Shown here: positions 11,006 through 20,997 of the stretch, piece by piece
How positions within the stretch are numbered: position 1 is the stretch's first letter
How the letters are laid out: each line of letters opens with the position of its first letter
DNA from: Cryoendolithus antarcticus
Lineage: Eukaryota; Ascomycota; Dothideomycetes; Cladosporiales; Cladosporiaceae
Assembly: GCA_002077065.1 (NCBI GenBank)
Contig: NAJO01000010.1
Location: 930,001 to 994,000, forward strand
Direction of reading: 5' to 3'
Length of the DNA stretch: 64,000 bases
Made by a program: the position numbers and the translations under genes
The notes under the pieces: generated by a model
Seen by the model: the letters and a program-made list of their open reading frames with translations, nothing else
Database searches by the model: none
Told to the model about the DNA's origin: nothing

Positions 11006-11897
11006 GATTGCGGTATGAGTGCCCAATCACCGCTGCGGCGGGTGCAATGGGTTTCGTGTCGTTAGGGCAGAGAGCCTCGTTGACTCTTCCCTGCCGAATT
11101 GACCTCGATAGCCGCTCAGGACAGAGTCAAACACAGTACAGTGCAGCAAATATGCCTCACTCCCCAATCAGCCAGTGCCGTACGGCAAAGTCGCCCTGCC
11201 CCAAATCGGGCAAACAAAAACACCCCTCACACGGAAACCAACCACTTTCCTTGCCTTCCAAGACTCTGCTGAGCTTAGCAACACATCGTCCCGTCGTGTC
11301 AGGTAGATAAGCACGTGCCGTGGCGGGCGTGAGGCGAATGTCGTCGTAAGTGGAGCGCTGGAGCTGGAATGAAGTTGGCCTGTCGATTGCGTGGGCTCCA
11401 CTGTGCTGGACGCAACTCTCGCGGACTAGTGCCAATATTTCCTGACCCCGCGGACGCCGTACGATAGCGATATGCCGCACTGTGCTGCTGCGAGTCACAC
11501 GTGCAGATGGGACCTGATTGAGCTGGCCACAGTAGGCTATATCGCGGTGTGTGGAATCAATTGGAGGCGATTGCACTATTTGCCTCGTCTCGGTGCTCAC
11601 TCCACGCGTCGTGTCACTTTGAACTCGTTGTTGGGAAAGTGGAGGGGTGTGATGTCAGCGGAGAGGATCTGAACGATGACGGTGATGAAGTCTGTACGCT
11701 GGTGCAGTGCTGACAGAGAACCTGTAGGAGACAGACTTCCTAACATACAATGTCGATGCTTCTATCGCTCTGAAAGCTTGTATGACTATTCTCCGTCAGG
11801 CTGGCCACAGCGATACTGCCGCGGACGCCAGCGGCGCTGCGCAACGACGAAACATTAGTGCCCTACTCTCCAGACCCCGCGCAAAGCTGTCAGGCCC
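11006..11897. other. PKC promoter region
   Basis: The upstream region of the minus-strand PKC gene, also holding the 3' end of the acetyltransferase gene. Two CACGTG E-box palindromes are visible at 11312-11317 and 11498-11503. A 147-codon minus-strand frame here has no recognisable product. Confidence 0.45.
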
Positions 11898-13138
11898 TCA
11901 GCACCACCCAAACTTCTCACTACAGACCCAGTCCACATCTTCCCCACTTCCCTCGCCATACCACCTCAGACTGCAGATGCTCTCCTTCTCCCTCGCCACC
12001 ACCTTCGTCTCAGGTATCACTGCATTCGCAGCCTCAAGCGCAAGTGCTGTAGGGTTCCAGAGCTCCACGTGCTGCATACCCCAGTCCTTAGCCTCATGTT
12101 GGGCAGCAACGAGCAGTGCAGATATCTGCTGGACAACGTTGTCTTTCCCGGCGTGGCCATTCACCTGTGATTTGGAAGTCGATGATCCAGCAGCAGCAAA
12201 GCTGTCATATGCTGCATCTTCGACCACAAGTCTGAGAATATGCAGCGTATCGTCAGCTTTCTCGCTGGGATTCGTCCAGACTTTCGTCCAGATACACCAC
12301 GCCCGCTTGCCTTCCTCGGTCCCTACGATCGCACCTTTGATCTCAGGGTTCCGTGAGTGGAGTTCCATGGCGATGAAGTCCTCGCGTGCGTGATGCCAGT
12401 CGAAAGTCCGTAGGTCAGGAAGTAGAGCGACCGTAGTCTTGGGACTGCTTTGCTTGGCAAGGCGAGAGCGGAGCAGAGCTTCGTCGGCCTTGCAGAGGGG
12501 TGCGAGATCAGAAGCCTTAAGTGGCGACGACAACGGGAGCCCAGTAGGGGTGGCGATCGACTCAGCGGGTAGAGCAATATGCGCAGAAGGCATTGCTTTC
12601 CACCCTCTTGCAGCGTAGAAGTTCTGCGACTGATATTAGTAACTCGCCCACACTGTAGACCAAGCTACACCCGACTCACCTTGCCGATATCACTCCACAG
12701 CGCACTGAAAGCTACCTCCTGCCCCTCGCCCTTGCCCCAGCCCTCCAACCTCTCTCCTAACAACTCCATCATCCGTCCCGCATAACCCCTTCCCCGCCTA
12801 CTCTCCTCACAAAACACACTCGCAACCCCATGTGCCACAACCTCCCTCACCACCCCCTTCCCAGACTTAACCAGCGCACGTTTGCGTATACTCTCACAGC
12901 CACACAGGACTCTCCGCTCTGAGCTTCCGGGAGGAGTGTGGACGAGCATCCAGGCCGTGAGGCCATTGTCGCGGGTCAGGTCCTGGGTGAGAAGGAGTGC
13001 TTCGCGCTTAAGGTAGGCGTCGAGAGAGAGGGCGCCGCGCCATTCGACGCTGTTGGCGTGGGTTTGGGCAAGGTTCTCGGAGGGGGTGGCTACTACGAGA
13101 GAAATTTCCGAGGAGTTGGCATCGGGTAAGGAAGACAT
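11898..13138 (-). CDS. GNAT acetyltransferase, LYC1-like
   Basis: Two exons (13138-12680 and 12623-11898) encode 394 aa. The intron is 56 bases (GTGAGT...TCGCAG) and the join reads DIGK-NFYAARGWKAMPSAHI, a continuous GNAT core. The acetyl-CoA loop is RRGRGYAGRMM, and the N-terminal EWRGALSLDAYLKRE segment and long C-terminal half resemble the fungal family of Yarrowia LYC1, an N6-lysine acetyltransferase of lysine catabolism. The family is recognised by motif pattern; the actual substrate is inference. It is divergently transcribed from the RBR ligase gene. Confidence 0.75.
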
Positions 13139-14069
13139 CTTGGTGGGAATATCTGGTGCTCAGGGTGGTTGATAGAGAGAAAGGTAATGCACCGAAGGCA
13201 CTACGCGACAATTCTGAGCGTTGTTTTGGAGACTGGACATTTTTGCGAATAGCAATATGCTGCGATGACATAGAATCGGACACCGTGAGTCTAGGGCGTG
13301 CTGCTACCATCTGTTCAGGAAGGTCCCACCATTGGCGTGTATCGAGGACATCTCTTGACGTTCCTCCATACCAAAGGCGTGTACTCCGCAACGTCATGCT
13401 ATGCTCTCGTCTTGTGTGCATGTGATAGCTCGCATCTGTCTGTACGAGGCAGTCAGCCTGGCGTGAGCTAGAGCTCGTACAGCGGCGGGCACAGGCTGGC
13501 CTTCGTCAATAACACCGTCTTGAGGGGCAGAGTTAAAACGTCCCAATGATGTGGTTCTAGCCTTGCGTGAGGCTTTCACCGGAAGGGCCGCACGAGGCTA
13601 CACAGCAGGAGCGACTTTCATCTTGACCAATTTTATCTGAGTCTCTTCGCCCGTTCACGACACAGATCGCCCTTCCCTTCTTCGCAAGGACCCTCAGACC
13701 GCGTTACATTCTTCACTGACTCCGGACGTTCATGAACTCCCGGACTCTCGACCTCCATCTCGACAGACCCATTCACTTCGGCGACAGCTCCGCGAACACT
13801 CTCTACACTACCACAGCATTCCTGGTGGACAATTCTGCACGTCCATGGTCATGAATCCGAGCACTTGTCTCGCCACATGAAGGACTGTTGGACAGTGAAG
13901 CTGGACTTCACCCCTTTTCTATCAGTTCTCAGGCACCGCAAAGCTCCACACACCAGTCACCCCTCCGACTTGAATGACAGCAGTCCCAACGCTCTCTGCA
14001 TACATTCATAGACTGCTGTGCCCTCTACCATCCTTACATTGTGTCCGTCAACCTACAGCCAGCTACAAT
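13139..14069. other. Divergent promoter region (acetyltransferase / RBR ligase)
   Basis: The right part (about 13660-14060) is pyrimidine-rich, as expected for the leader of the RBR gene. An in-frame ATG at 13974 would add 32 unconvincing residues. No other gene seen. Confidence 0.5.
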
Positions 14070-17000
14070 ATGGCTACCGCACAAGCCGCAGGAGGGGCTC
14101 ATCGCCATGTCGTTGACCTGGTCAGCGACGATGACAGCCAGAATGGAGAAGACTTGCCACGCATCGTTGATCGTCCCGCTGCTGAGCGGCCTGGGGAAGT
14201 CCTCTGGGGTTTCGACAATGTACTCCCTGAGCTAGGGTTTCCCGACTTTCTTCCCCAGCACGACTATGGAGAGTCTGAAGACGAAGTAGAGATCACCGGC
14301 GTGCGTGCCAACGTAGATTTGCTGGAGACGCCGGAGCCTGAAGTACCTCGTATTCATCCCGACGACGAGTACGACGGCTTGCGCAACACGCAGGAAGCTC
14401 GCGACTTTGAGGTCGCGCTCGCTATGAGCGGCGAAGCGACTGGTTTTACTGTCGACACTTGCCTGCAGCGCGTGCTTGAGCTCTTCCCAGATGTCTGTCA
14501 TGACCATGTCACCAGACTATACCAACAACACGACGATAACAATGGCTACGAAGCCATACCCGGCCCGGCAAGGCTGGACAGCATCATCGATAGCCTTCTG
14601 ACTGACTCCACTTACCCTAGACAGAAGAGCGTTTCTGATCTTAAGCGGAAGCGCGCCGACAGCCGCGAAGATGCTGACGCCGCACTGCTTCTTCGCTGGG
14701 AGCGCGAGGACAGGGAAACAGCACCACACTTCACCGGTGGATCTGTCAAATCCATGCTCAAGAGCGAGTTCCCCACATGGACTCAGGATGACATCGCAAA
14801 CGTCTTCAAGCAGAAGAGACACTACTATCAATCGCACGTGCATATCGCAGGCCTCCTCGATACAGAAAGCGCAACTCGCCGTGGACGACCATCGACGCAA
14901 TACGCTGATGCGAATACCATTGCGGTGAACTCTGGATGGCCATCACTCGTTGACGAGCTCGAAGCTGCCCGTAAGCGTGTGAACATCGATCGCAAGTTAC
15001 GCCTCGAAGAAGTGACGAAGAAGAAGATGGAGGCTGACAACCTGCAACGAGCCATTGATGCTGGTCTGACCGCAGAATGTCAAGCTTGTTTTGATGACTT
15101 GCCGATGAACAGACAAGTTCACTGCAATGGCGACACTGCTCACTTCACTTGCTACGAATGCGCCGAGAACTACATCAAGTCTGAAGTAGGTGACTCGCGA
15201 TGTCGTGTCTTGTGCACCGCGGGTTGCGGTGCTGGCTTTGACCCGTATCAGCTGAATATGCTTGCCGACAAGAAGTTGCTGGAGAGGCTTGCGCAGCTTC
15301 AGCAAGAAAAAGATATTCGCGACGCCGGACTGGACGATCTCGAGGAGTGCCCCTTCTGCGACTACAAGGCCATTCTGCCGCCCGTCGAAGAAGACTTTGA
15401 GTTTCGATGCGCCAACCCAGACTGTAACAAGATCAGCTGTAGACGATGCAAAGCCACAAGTCACATCCCGATGTCGTGCGAACAGTATGCAAATGACAGC
15501 AAGATCAACAGCCGCCATAAGATCGAAGAAGCTATGACAGCTGCTTTGATCCGCGGATGCAATGGCTGCAAAAAGCAGTTCATCAAGGAGTACGGCTGCA
15601 ACAAGATGACCTGCCCAAGCTGCGGACACTTGCAATGCTACGTATGTAGTACATCGCTGAAAGGCTACGAACACTTCGACCAGACTGGCGGCTATCCAGC
15701 TCCCGGACAGCATCAAGCTACGCCTGCAGGTGGAAAGTGCCCCCTCTATGACGACGTCGAAGCCCGCCACGAGCATGAAGTCAAAGTGGCCGAAGACGCT
15801 GCCCGCGCTGAAGTTGTCGCGTCGAATCCCGACGTCACGGCCGAAGATCTGCAGATCAAGATGTCCGCTGCTGTTACCAAGAAGGCTGCACCAACGGGTG
15901 CAGCCGCAGCCGACAGGGCTGCCATATTAGCTATGGGCATGCCACCTGAATACGACGATCTGATGGTACCACGTCACCGCCATCGTGCCTATGAGCGGGG
16001 TCTCGCGCGTCTGGACGGTAGAGTCGCCGCGCTCGAGGCTCGGCATGGCGCTGGTCATCGCGTTAGAGGCGCGGAGGCTGCTGCTGCTGGAGGCGAAGAG
16101 CGGGGTATCAATGCTGTCGCTGATCGCATGGTAGCCCTCAGAGCTGCGTTGGAGCGGAATAGGATTCCGCCTGATATGCCGATCGCTGGGCTAGACGAGC
16201 TCGTTGAGGCCAGAAGGGCGCGGCATGCGATGAATGCGAATCAGCGACCGCATGTTGGCTGGGTGCAACCCATGCCTGGTGCTCCTCCGGCTTACAATCC
16301 TGCGCCTCCGGTCAGGGCAAGGGAACGAAGACCGCGCGAAAACCGTGAGGAGCTCGAACGACTAATGGAGCGCACTGCTAGGCAGCCACACTTAGCGCAG
16401 ATGGCTGGTATCTTGGCTGGTGCGCCACACAACCCACCAGGTCTGCAACGGCCGAACGTGCCAGCCGTACAGCCGCTTCGTTATGAGGCATTGCAGCCCG
16501 CTGTCGTGCCAGCCGAGCAAAGGCCGTTGAGAGCTCCACAACTCGATCTACTGGGCCGGCAACAGCTTGAGGCGCTTCAAGCTCAGCAACAACGCCGGCT
16601 TCGGGCTGGAGACCCACAGGCACAAGCTGTGACCCAGGGGCGCGCCCAATCTGCACGACTACGTGCTCAAGACCTTGCTGCTCAGCGGGCTCGAAACGCC
16701 GTCCAGAGAACCCAAGATGCCAATCAGCAAGCGCAGGCTGCGAACGCCCATCGCCTGCAAGCTGCAAACCATCAATTCGCAGCCGCAGATCAGCAAGCTC
16801 GTGCCGCCAATCTCCTGCCACAACAGCAGCAGAACGCACCAGGCTTATTCGACAATCCGCCACTCTTGCAGCAACCCGCCTTCGGCAATCTTGCGCTGGG
16901 TTTGCAATTCGGTCCCGTGCCGGGTGCTTTCCACGACGGCGTCGATGCCGCTCCGCTGCGAGGAGCGCCGCAGAGGGCAGACTATTGGGGCGATGGGCTT

Positions 17001-17081
17001 GAAGCGAATTGGGATGGCTTTGGTGGTGCGGATGTGGAGGACGAGTGGCTGGGGGCGCGATTGAGGGGCAGGGACCAATGA
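14070..17081 (+). CDS. RBR-type E3 ubiquitin ligase, RNF216/TRIAD3-like
   Basis: Single exon of 1003 aa from the ATG at 14070; an upstream in-frame ATG (13974) is less likely because the family-like part begins with MATAQAAGG. Residues about 10-25 contain VVDLVSDDD, a hydrophobic core followed by acids that resembles a SUMO-interacting motif. RING1 starts at about residue 337 (CQACFDD...CNGDTAHFTCYEC), followed by an IBR with paired Cys, and RING2 around 500-545. RING2 contains YGCNKMTC, whose first Cys (residue 510) is the predicted ubiquitin-thioester Cys of the RBR mechanism. The CYVC...YEHF ending resembles RNF216. The last 400 residues are Ala/Gln/Arg-rich with coiled-coil character. RNF216-like enzymes build ubiquitin chains; targets here are unknown. 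Confidence 0.88.
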   Translation: MATAQAAGGAHRHVVDLVSDDDSQNGEDLPRIVDRPAAERPGEVLWGFDNVLPELGFPDFLPQHDYGESEDEVEITGVRANVDLLETPEPEVPRIHPDDEYDGLRNTQEARDFEVALAMSGEATGFTVDTCLQRVLELFPDVCHDHVTRLYQQHDDNNGYEAIPGPARLDSIIDSLLTDSTYPRQKSVSDLKRKRADSREDADAALLLRWEREDRETAPHFTGGSVKSMLKSEFPTWTQDDIANVFKQKRHYYQSHVHIAGLLDTESATRRGRPSTQYADANTIAVNSGWPSLVDELEAARKRVNIDRKLRLEEVTKKKMEADNLQRAIDAGLTAECQACFDDLPMNRQVHCNGDTAHFTCYECAENYIKSEVGDSRCRVLCTAGCGAGFDPYQLNMLADKKLLERLAQLQQEKDIRDAGLDDLEECPFCDYKAILPPVEEDFEFRCANPDCNKISCRRCKATSHIPMSCEQYANDSKINSRHKIEEAMTAALIRGCNGCKKQFIKEYGCNKMTCPSCGHLQCYVCSTSLKGYEHFDQTGGYPAPGQHQATPAGGKCPLYDDVEARHEHEVKVAEDAARAEVVASNPDVTAEDLQIKMSAAVTKKAAPTGAAAADRAAILAMGMPPEYDDLMVPRHRHRAYERGLARLDGRVAALEARHGAGHRVRGAEAAAAGGEERGINAVADRMVALRAALERNRIPPDMPIAGLDELVEARRARHAMNANQRPHVGWVQPMPGAPPAYNPAPPVRARERRPRENREELERLMERTARQPHLAQMAGILAGAPHNPPGLQRPNVPAVQPLRYEALQPAVVPAEQRPLRAPQLDLLGRQQLEALQAQQQRRLRAGDPQAQAVTQGRAQSARLRAQDLAAQRARNAVQRTQDANQQAQAANAHRLQAANHQFAAADQQARAANLLPQQQQNAPGLFDNPPLLQQPAFGNLALGLQFGPVPGAFHDGVDAAPLRGAPQRADYWGDGLEANWDGFGGADVEDEWLGARLRGRDQ

Positions 17082-17498
17082 GGCTGGTGAAATCGGTAGC
17101 AGTAGGTGCTGATCTGGCAGTTTTGTTACCAGACGTGGGACTAATAGACAGGGCGTTGCGCGGCATTTGAGGATCCGGCGGACGCAATGTTATTGGCATG
17201 GAAGAACGTGGGTATTCAGGTTGCTTGGAGCGCGAAACAGACTGACTTTGCTTGATGATATCTTTAGCGGAGGCGCTGTTGGGCACTTGCATCATCTTTG
17301 GGGCAAGGGCATTAGCATAATAGCATCTAGCGGACTGAGATCACAATGGCTGCGTGATGGTATTAATGATGTGTCAGTGGAGTTGTCCTCATTATCATTA
17401 CTTACTTATGCACACTCATTCCGCGGCCGTGACCCTGCGGCCGTCAATGCTGGATCCTGTGTATATATCCCATTCTTCACGTCTCCTACACCTCGCGC
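17082..17498. other. Convergent intergenic spacer
   Basis: Between the stops of the RBR gene and svf1. No gene; 3' ends of both are expected here. Confidence 0.5.
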
Positions 17499-18803
17499 TC
17501 ACGAGATGAACGTAGCCTCCATGAACAGCTGCCCCTCCTCCTCCGTCACCTGTCCATCAACCTCAAGCTTCAGCGTCATCTTCGGACAGTACTACATCGC
17601 CACACGTCAGTAAATGCATCCCTCTCGTTGGCATCTCATGAGAGCGTAGCTTACCTGATAAATATACGGCTTCGTATTAGCCACGCCCGCCACAATATTC
17701 TTGACAAATTTCGGCATCTCCCCCATGACATCCACACGATCCATTCGCTTCCCAATATCGCCTCCAAGCGTCCCTTTCACCTCCTTGCCGTCTTTGTCCA
17801 AGCCCTTCCAAGTGAAAGTCGTGTTTTTGGGTTCCGGCCACTCGTTATCTGAGTCCGGCGCTGTGGTGTTATGGACGACTGCAGGTTGTGGTCCGGCTAT
17901 GAGGACTTCGGATGCGGACGCAATACCGCCGACGGCTATGACGGATTCGCCGTAGGATGGCGGGGTGGTGAATTCCATTAGGATTGCGGAGTAGGAGGGG
18001 GAGTGGAAGGTGGCGAAGTTCCAGCGCGCGGCTGTAATAGTCAGTACATGCATGTCTAACAGCATGCTCAGCCAGGAGAGACCACGTACCGGCAAAATGC
18101 GGCTTCATGCCCTGTAAGCAGTGAATGAACGCTCCCTTGCCTCCGAAATCCACCTCTCCTTTCTGCGTGATGAAGCTGCCCGAGACCTCACACCGTGGCC
18201 AGAACTTATGGTACATCCTCCCCCAAGGCTTCGCCGGATCTGTGCCGAAGCTCGTGATACCGTCTTTGCCAGCCACGAAGCCTTCCGTACTCCTCTTGAA
18301 GGTGATGTCCACGATGCAGCTTTTGTTGACGTTCCCCTTGATCCTATAACTGCTCCCATCCTCCGAAATCTCCATGCTCACGCCAGTCGCCGAGAAACCC
18401 TGCTTATCAGCGCTGAACTTTACGTTGTCCAGATTGTCCGAGCACCATAGCTCCGGCGTGGCTGTAGCGGCGTCTATGATCTTGCAGTTGAACTGCGCGG
18501 TTGTGCGGATGCCGAGGACGTCGGAGTAGATTACTTGTACTAAGCCGAGTTTACCGGTTGAGGAGGTCATGTAGAAGGTTTTGGTCTCGACGTTTGTGCC
18601 GGACATTACTTCCCAGGCTAGGGAGGGCTTCTGAAGGGCGGTCCATTGGGGCGATGTGGGGGGGAGCTGGGAGGAGACGGATTGGACTGCGCTGCTCCCG
18701 TAGACGGGTTCTGTGAGGCCGACGCTGAGAGGACTTTGATTAGATTGATTGGGAGAGGTGGGCGATTGGGGATTTTGTACGCATTCTTTGCCCAGGAAAA
18801 CAT
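17499..18803 (-). CDS. svf1: Svf1 survival factor (lipocalin-like, ceramide carrier family)
   Basis: Four exons (18803-18781, 18724-18090, 18031-17655, 17591-17499) give 375 aa with all phases consistent. The tiny first exon encodes MFSWAKNA, and the join gives AVGLTEPVYGSSAVQSV, matching the start of fungal Svf1 proteins. The core contains TNVETKTFYM, VQVIYSDVLG and CSDNLDNVKFS; the last exon completes a beta strand with LKLEVDGQV. In S. cerevisiae Svf1 supports survival under oxidative stress and moves ceramide between ER and Golgi; its fold is two lipocalin-like beta domains. The unspliced frames end early at each intron, so the four-exon model is needed. Confidence 0.9.
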
Positions 18804-19211
18804 GATTGCTTCGGTTGAACAGGGCTCACGTGAACAGAGGCTAAAGTAGGCTTCTGATCACCTACTAGAGTGAGTTGAAGTCAAAGATTACCAGACTGGG
18901 ACTCGAGGTGAGAGTTTGGGAAGGGTCTGACGTAGCGCCAAGTCGTCTTCCTTCACTTCACTCGAGAACGAGCCACCTGCACTCCTCCTGGTACGTGCAA
19001 CAATGCGGATGACCTCCTTGGACGCTCATAGACTCGCGGGCTACAGAAGATCTGAGGTATATGGGTCGAACATGACCGCCGGAAGTCAGCGAGCTGGCGG
19101 TCTTGGATGATTCGCTTTCGTTATGGCGTTCATCTCCAATCAAGCCCCCGACGATGACTTCGCCGTTTCGCAGTCTGCCATACCAGCATCGACTTTACAG
19201 TGAGCACTGCG

Positions 19212-19451
19212 CTTTGTTCACATAGCTTTGTCTCTTTGTGGGATGGCCAACGGACAAGACACCTTTCCTTGATCGATACAAAGCTATTGTACACTCATAA
19301 TCAAAGTACAAAGCCATGTTTCCTTTCTCTCAATCAGACAAGCCCTTTGTTGACCGAGCACCGAGTCAACCACGTATGGGTATAAGACCTACAATCTACT
19401 CGAGCAAAAGTTGCTTTCGTTTCCTCACAGCGTTTCTCAAAGCCTACAAAG
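19212..19451. promoter_or_regulatory. Cluster of seven CTTTGT/ACAAAG elements
   Basis: CTTTGT occurs at 19212, 19226, 19234 and 19345; its complement ACAAAG at 19278, 19308 and 19446. Seven hexamers lie in 240 bases, where about 0.1 would be expected by chance on both strands. This hexamer is the core bound by sequence-specific HMG-box proteins (SOX/TCF class; the fungal Ste11 TR box TTCTTTGTTY contains it). Position before the serine-rich gene suggests an HMG-box-responsive promoter; that is inference. Confidence 0.5.
19379..19386 (+). promoter_or_regulatory. TATA-like element of the serine-rich gene
   Basis: GGTATAAG lies about 190 bases before the ATG at 19576 and within the element cluster. 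A sequence match only. Confidence 0.4.
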
Positions 19452-19575
19452 CCTCCTCTTGTAAGCCTTGATCTACTCGATCAGGAAACGTCTGTCACTC
19501 CCACCTCGAGGCGAACCAAAAGCAGAACACTGACCACTAGACAACACCGCACCACCCCACACACACACAGCAAAC

Positions 19576-20484
19576 ATGAGCCTCTGTACTGGTACAAGCT
19601 CGTGCATCGCAAGCCGCCACTTCGGCAGCTTCGCGGCAGGCTGCGTGGGCGATGCCAGCAACTCCAGCAGCCGGTCGAGCAGCCGGTCGAGCAGCAGCGC
19701 AAACGGCTTCCGACGAGTCGCTTGGAGCTGTAGCCTCGAGAGCACGACAGCGAGGCGCGGCTCAGCCTGGGACTCGCTCCCAACAAGCCCCCGCTCCACC
19801 AACCGCACAAGCGACTTCGGCTCGCTCACCAGCGAACAGCAGAGGCTGTTCGACGGCTTCGAGTGGGCGCGACACAGCAGCATCGGCAGCATCGGCAGCG
19901 ATGTTGTTGGCTGGTGTCCAGGGCCGGCCGGCAGCGCGGGCAGCAGCACGAGCTTGGGGTGGGTCACGGTGGACTCGGTCTCGGAGCACAGCACGGGGTA
20001 CCTGACATCTGACCGGATGTTCGGGCCCACGATGGCTGGCGCTGAGGCCGACGAGACCGGCAACTCGCCGCCCGCCAGCTTGCTCTTCGAGAGCCGCAGC
20101 GGACCCGCGCGCTTCGCGCGGAACTTCTCTGACCGCAGCAGCGTCGAAGTCTACGAGGGTTTCGGGCTGCGGGAGGAGGAGGGTGAGGCACCGGCTAGCG
20201 CTGGAGTCTCGACGGCGAGCTCCAGGAGCAGCTACGCCTCCACGCGGAGCAGCCAACCGGCTAGCTCGAGACGCCTCTCGGACTACGGTCTGGGCTCGCC
20301 CTTCATTGGGTGGGGCTCGCCAGCGGTGCAGCCGAGCAGCGAGAGCGCGAGCGAGGCGGAGAGCGAGCCTGCGACTGCAGGCTCGGCGCCGGAGAGGACC
20401 ACGGCGCAGGAACGGGCGGCGGAGAGCGGCTGGGCGGGGACTGGGGAGCTAGGCACTGGCCTGCCACGGCGCCTGACGGTCTAG
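19576..20484 (+). CDS. Serine-rich low-complexity protein (302 aa), orphan
   Basis: A single open frame starting in good context (AAACATGAG) and preceded by a TATA-like element. The protein is dominated by Ser, Ala, Gly and Glu, with a [11 protein letters not shown] tract near residues 31-41 and many S-S-E/S-R steps. The only structured-looking parts are around LTSEQQRLFDGFEWARHSS (about 85-105) and LSDYGLGSPFIGWG. No signal peptide, membrane span or family is recognised. The region is GC-rich and also open in other frames on both strands, so the strand is chosen from promoter position, Kozak context and length. A lineage-specific gene is likely. Confidence 0.5.
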   Translation: MSLCTGTSSCIASRHFGSFAAGCVGDASNSSSRSSSRSSSSANGFRRVAWSCSLESTTARRGSAWDSLPTSPRSTNRTSDFGSLTSEQQRLFDGFEWARHSSIGSIGSDVVGWCPGPAGSAGSSTSLGWVTVDSVSEHSTGYLTSDRMFGPTMAGAEADETGNSPPASLLFESRSGPARFARNFSDRSSVEVYEGFGLREEEGEAPASAGVSTASSRSSYASTRSSQPASSRRLSDYGLGSPFIGWGSPAVQPSSESASEAESEPATAGSAPERTTAQERAAESGWAGTGELGTGLPRRLTV

Positions 20485-20997
20485 ATGACTGGCGAGCTGT
20501 ACGATAGGGCGGTCTGGTGTTGGTGGCGTTCGGTAAGTCAAAGGTACTGTAACGGTAAGTTCTTTTCTTCATGATCTCTCCCATCTCGTTCTCGCGACGT
20601 AAGGTTCTCGTTCATCACTTCTTCGACTGTGCTAGCAGGCTCAGAGAAGAGTCGCACGTCTCTAGCCTCACTCATGGAACCTTCGGACTGGTCCTACATG
20701 GGCCGGTGCTGCGTTTCGAGTGAGCATGCGTACAGTGAATGGACCTACCGTGTCCGGCAGCGCACAGGCCGAGCAGTAGAGGACTATGACCATGCAAGAG
20801 TGAAGGTGGTGTACGAGTGCTGACAAGATCTCATTACAATCGTTACATGCGTCCGCTGTCCCTCATCTGCATCTAACTCAATCCAAACTTCACATCCCTT
20901 GCTTCAATTTCCATCTCTTCCATACCCACTATACTCGACGTGTCGGGGTCATCATCATTCTGCATATCTCACTCTCGCCTCCTCGGTGCCAGTGCTT
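20485..20997. other. Convergent intergenic spacer
   Basis: Between the serine-rich gene and the minus-strand gene ending at 20998. No gene is supported. Confidence 0.5.

Larger units (their letters stand above)
18804..19575. other. Divergent promoter region (svf1 / serine-rich orphan)
   Basis: Contains a CACGTG near 18836 close to the svf1 start, a dense cluster of CTTTGT/ACAAAG hexamers at 19212-19451 and a TATA-like element at 19379. No coding frame of note. Confidence 0.55.

Noticed and set aside
14997..15776. 259-codon minus-strand frame with hydrophobic runs
   Set aside because: Antisense to the Cys-rich RBR core, which is clearly coding on the plus strand.
16378..17295. 305-codon minus-strand open frame
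   Set aside because: Shadow of the Ala/Gln/Arg-rich tail of the RBR ligase; the biased composition keeps the reverse frame open.
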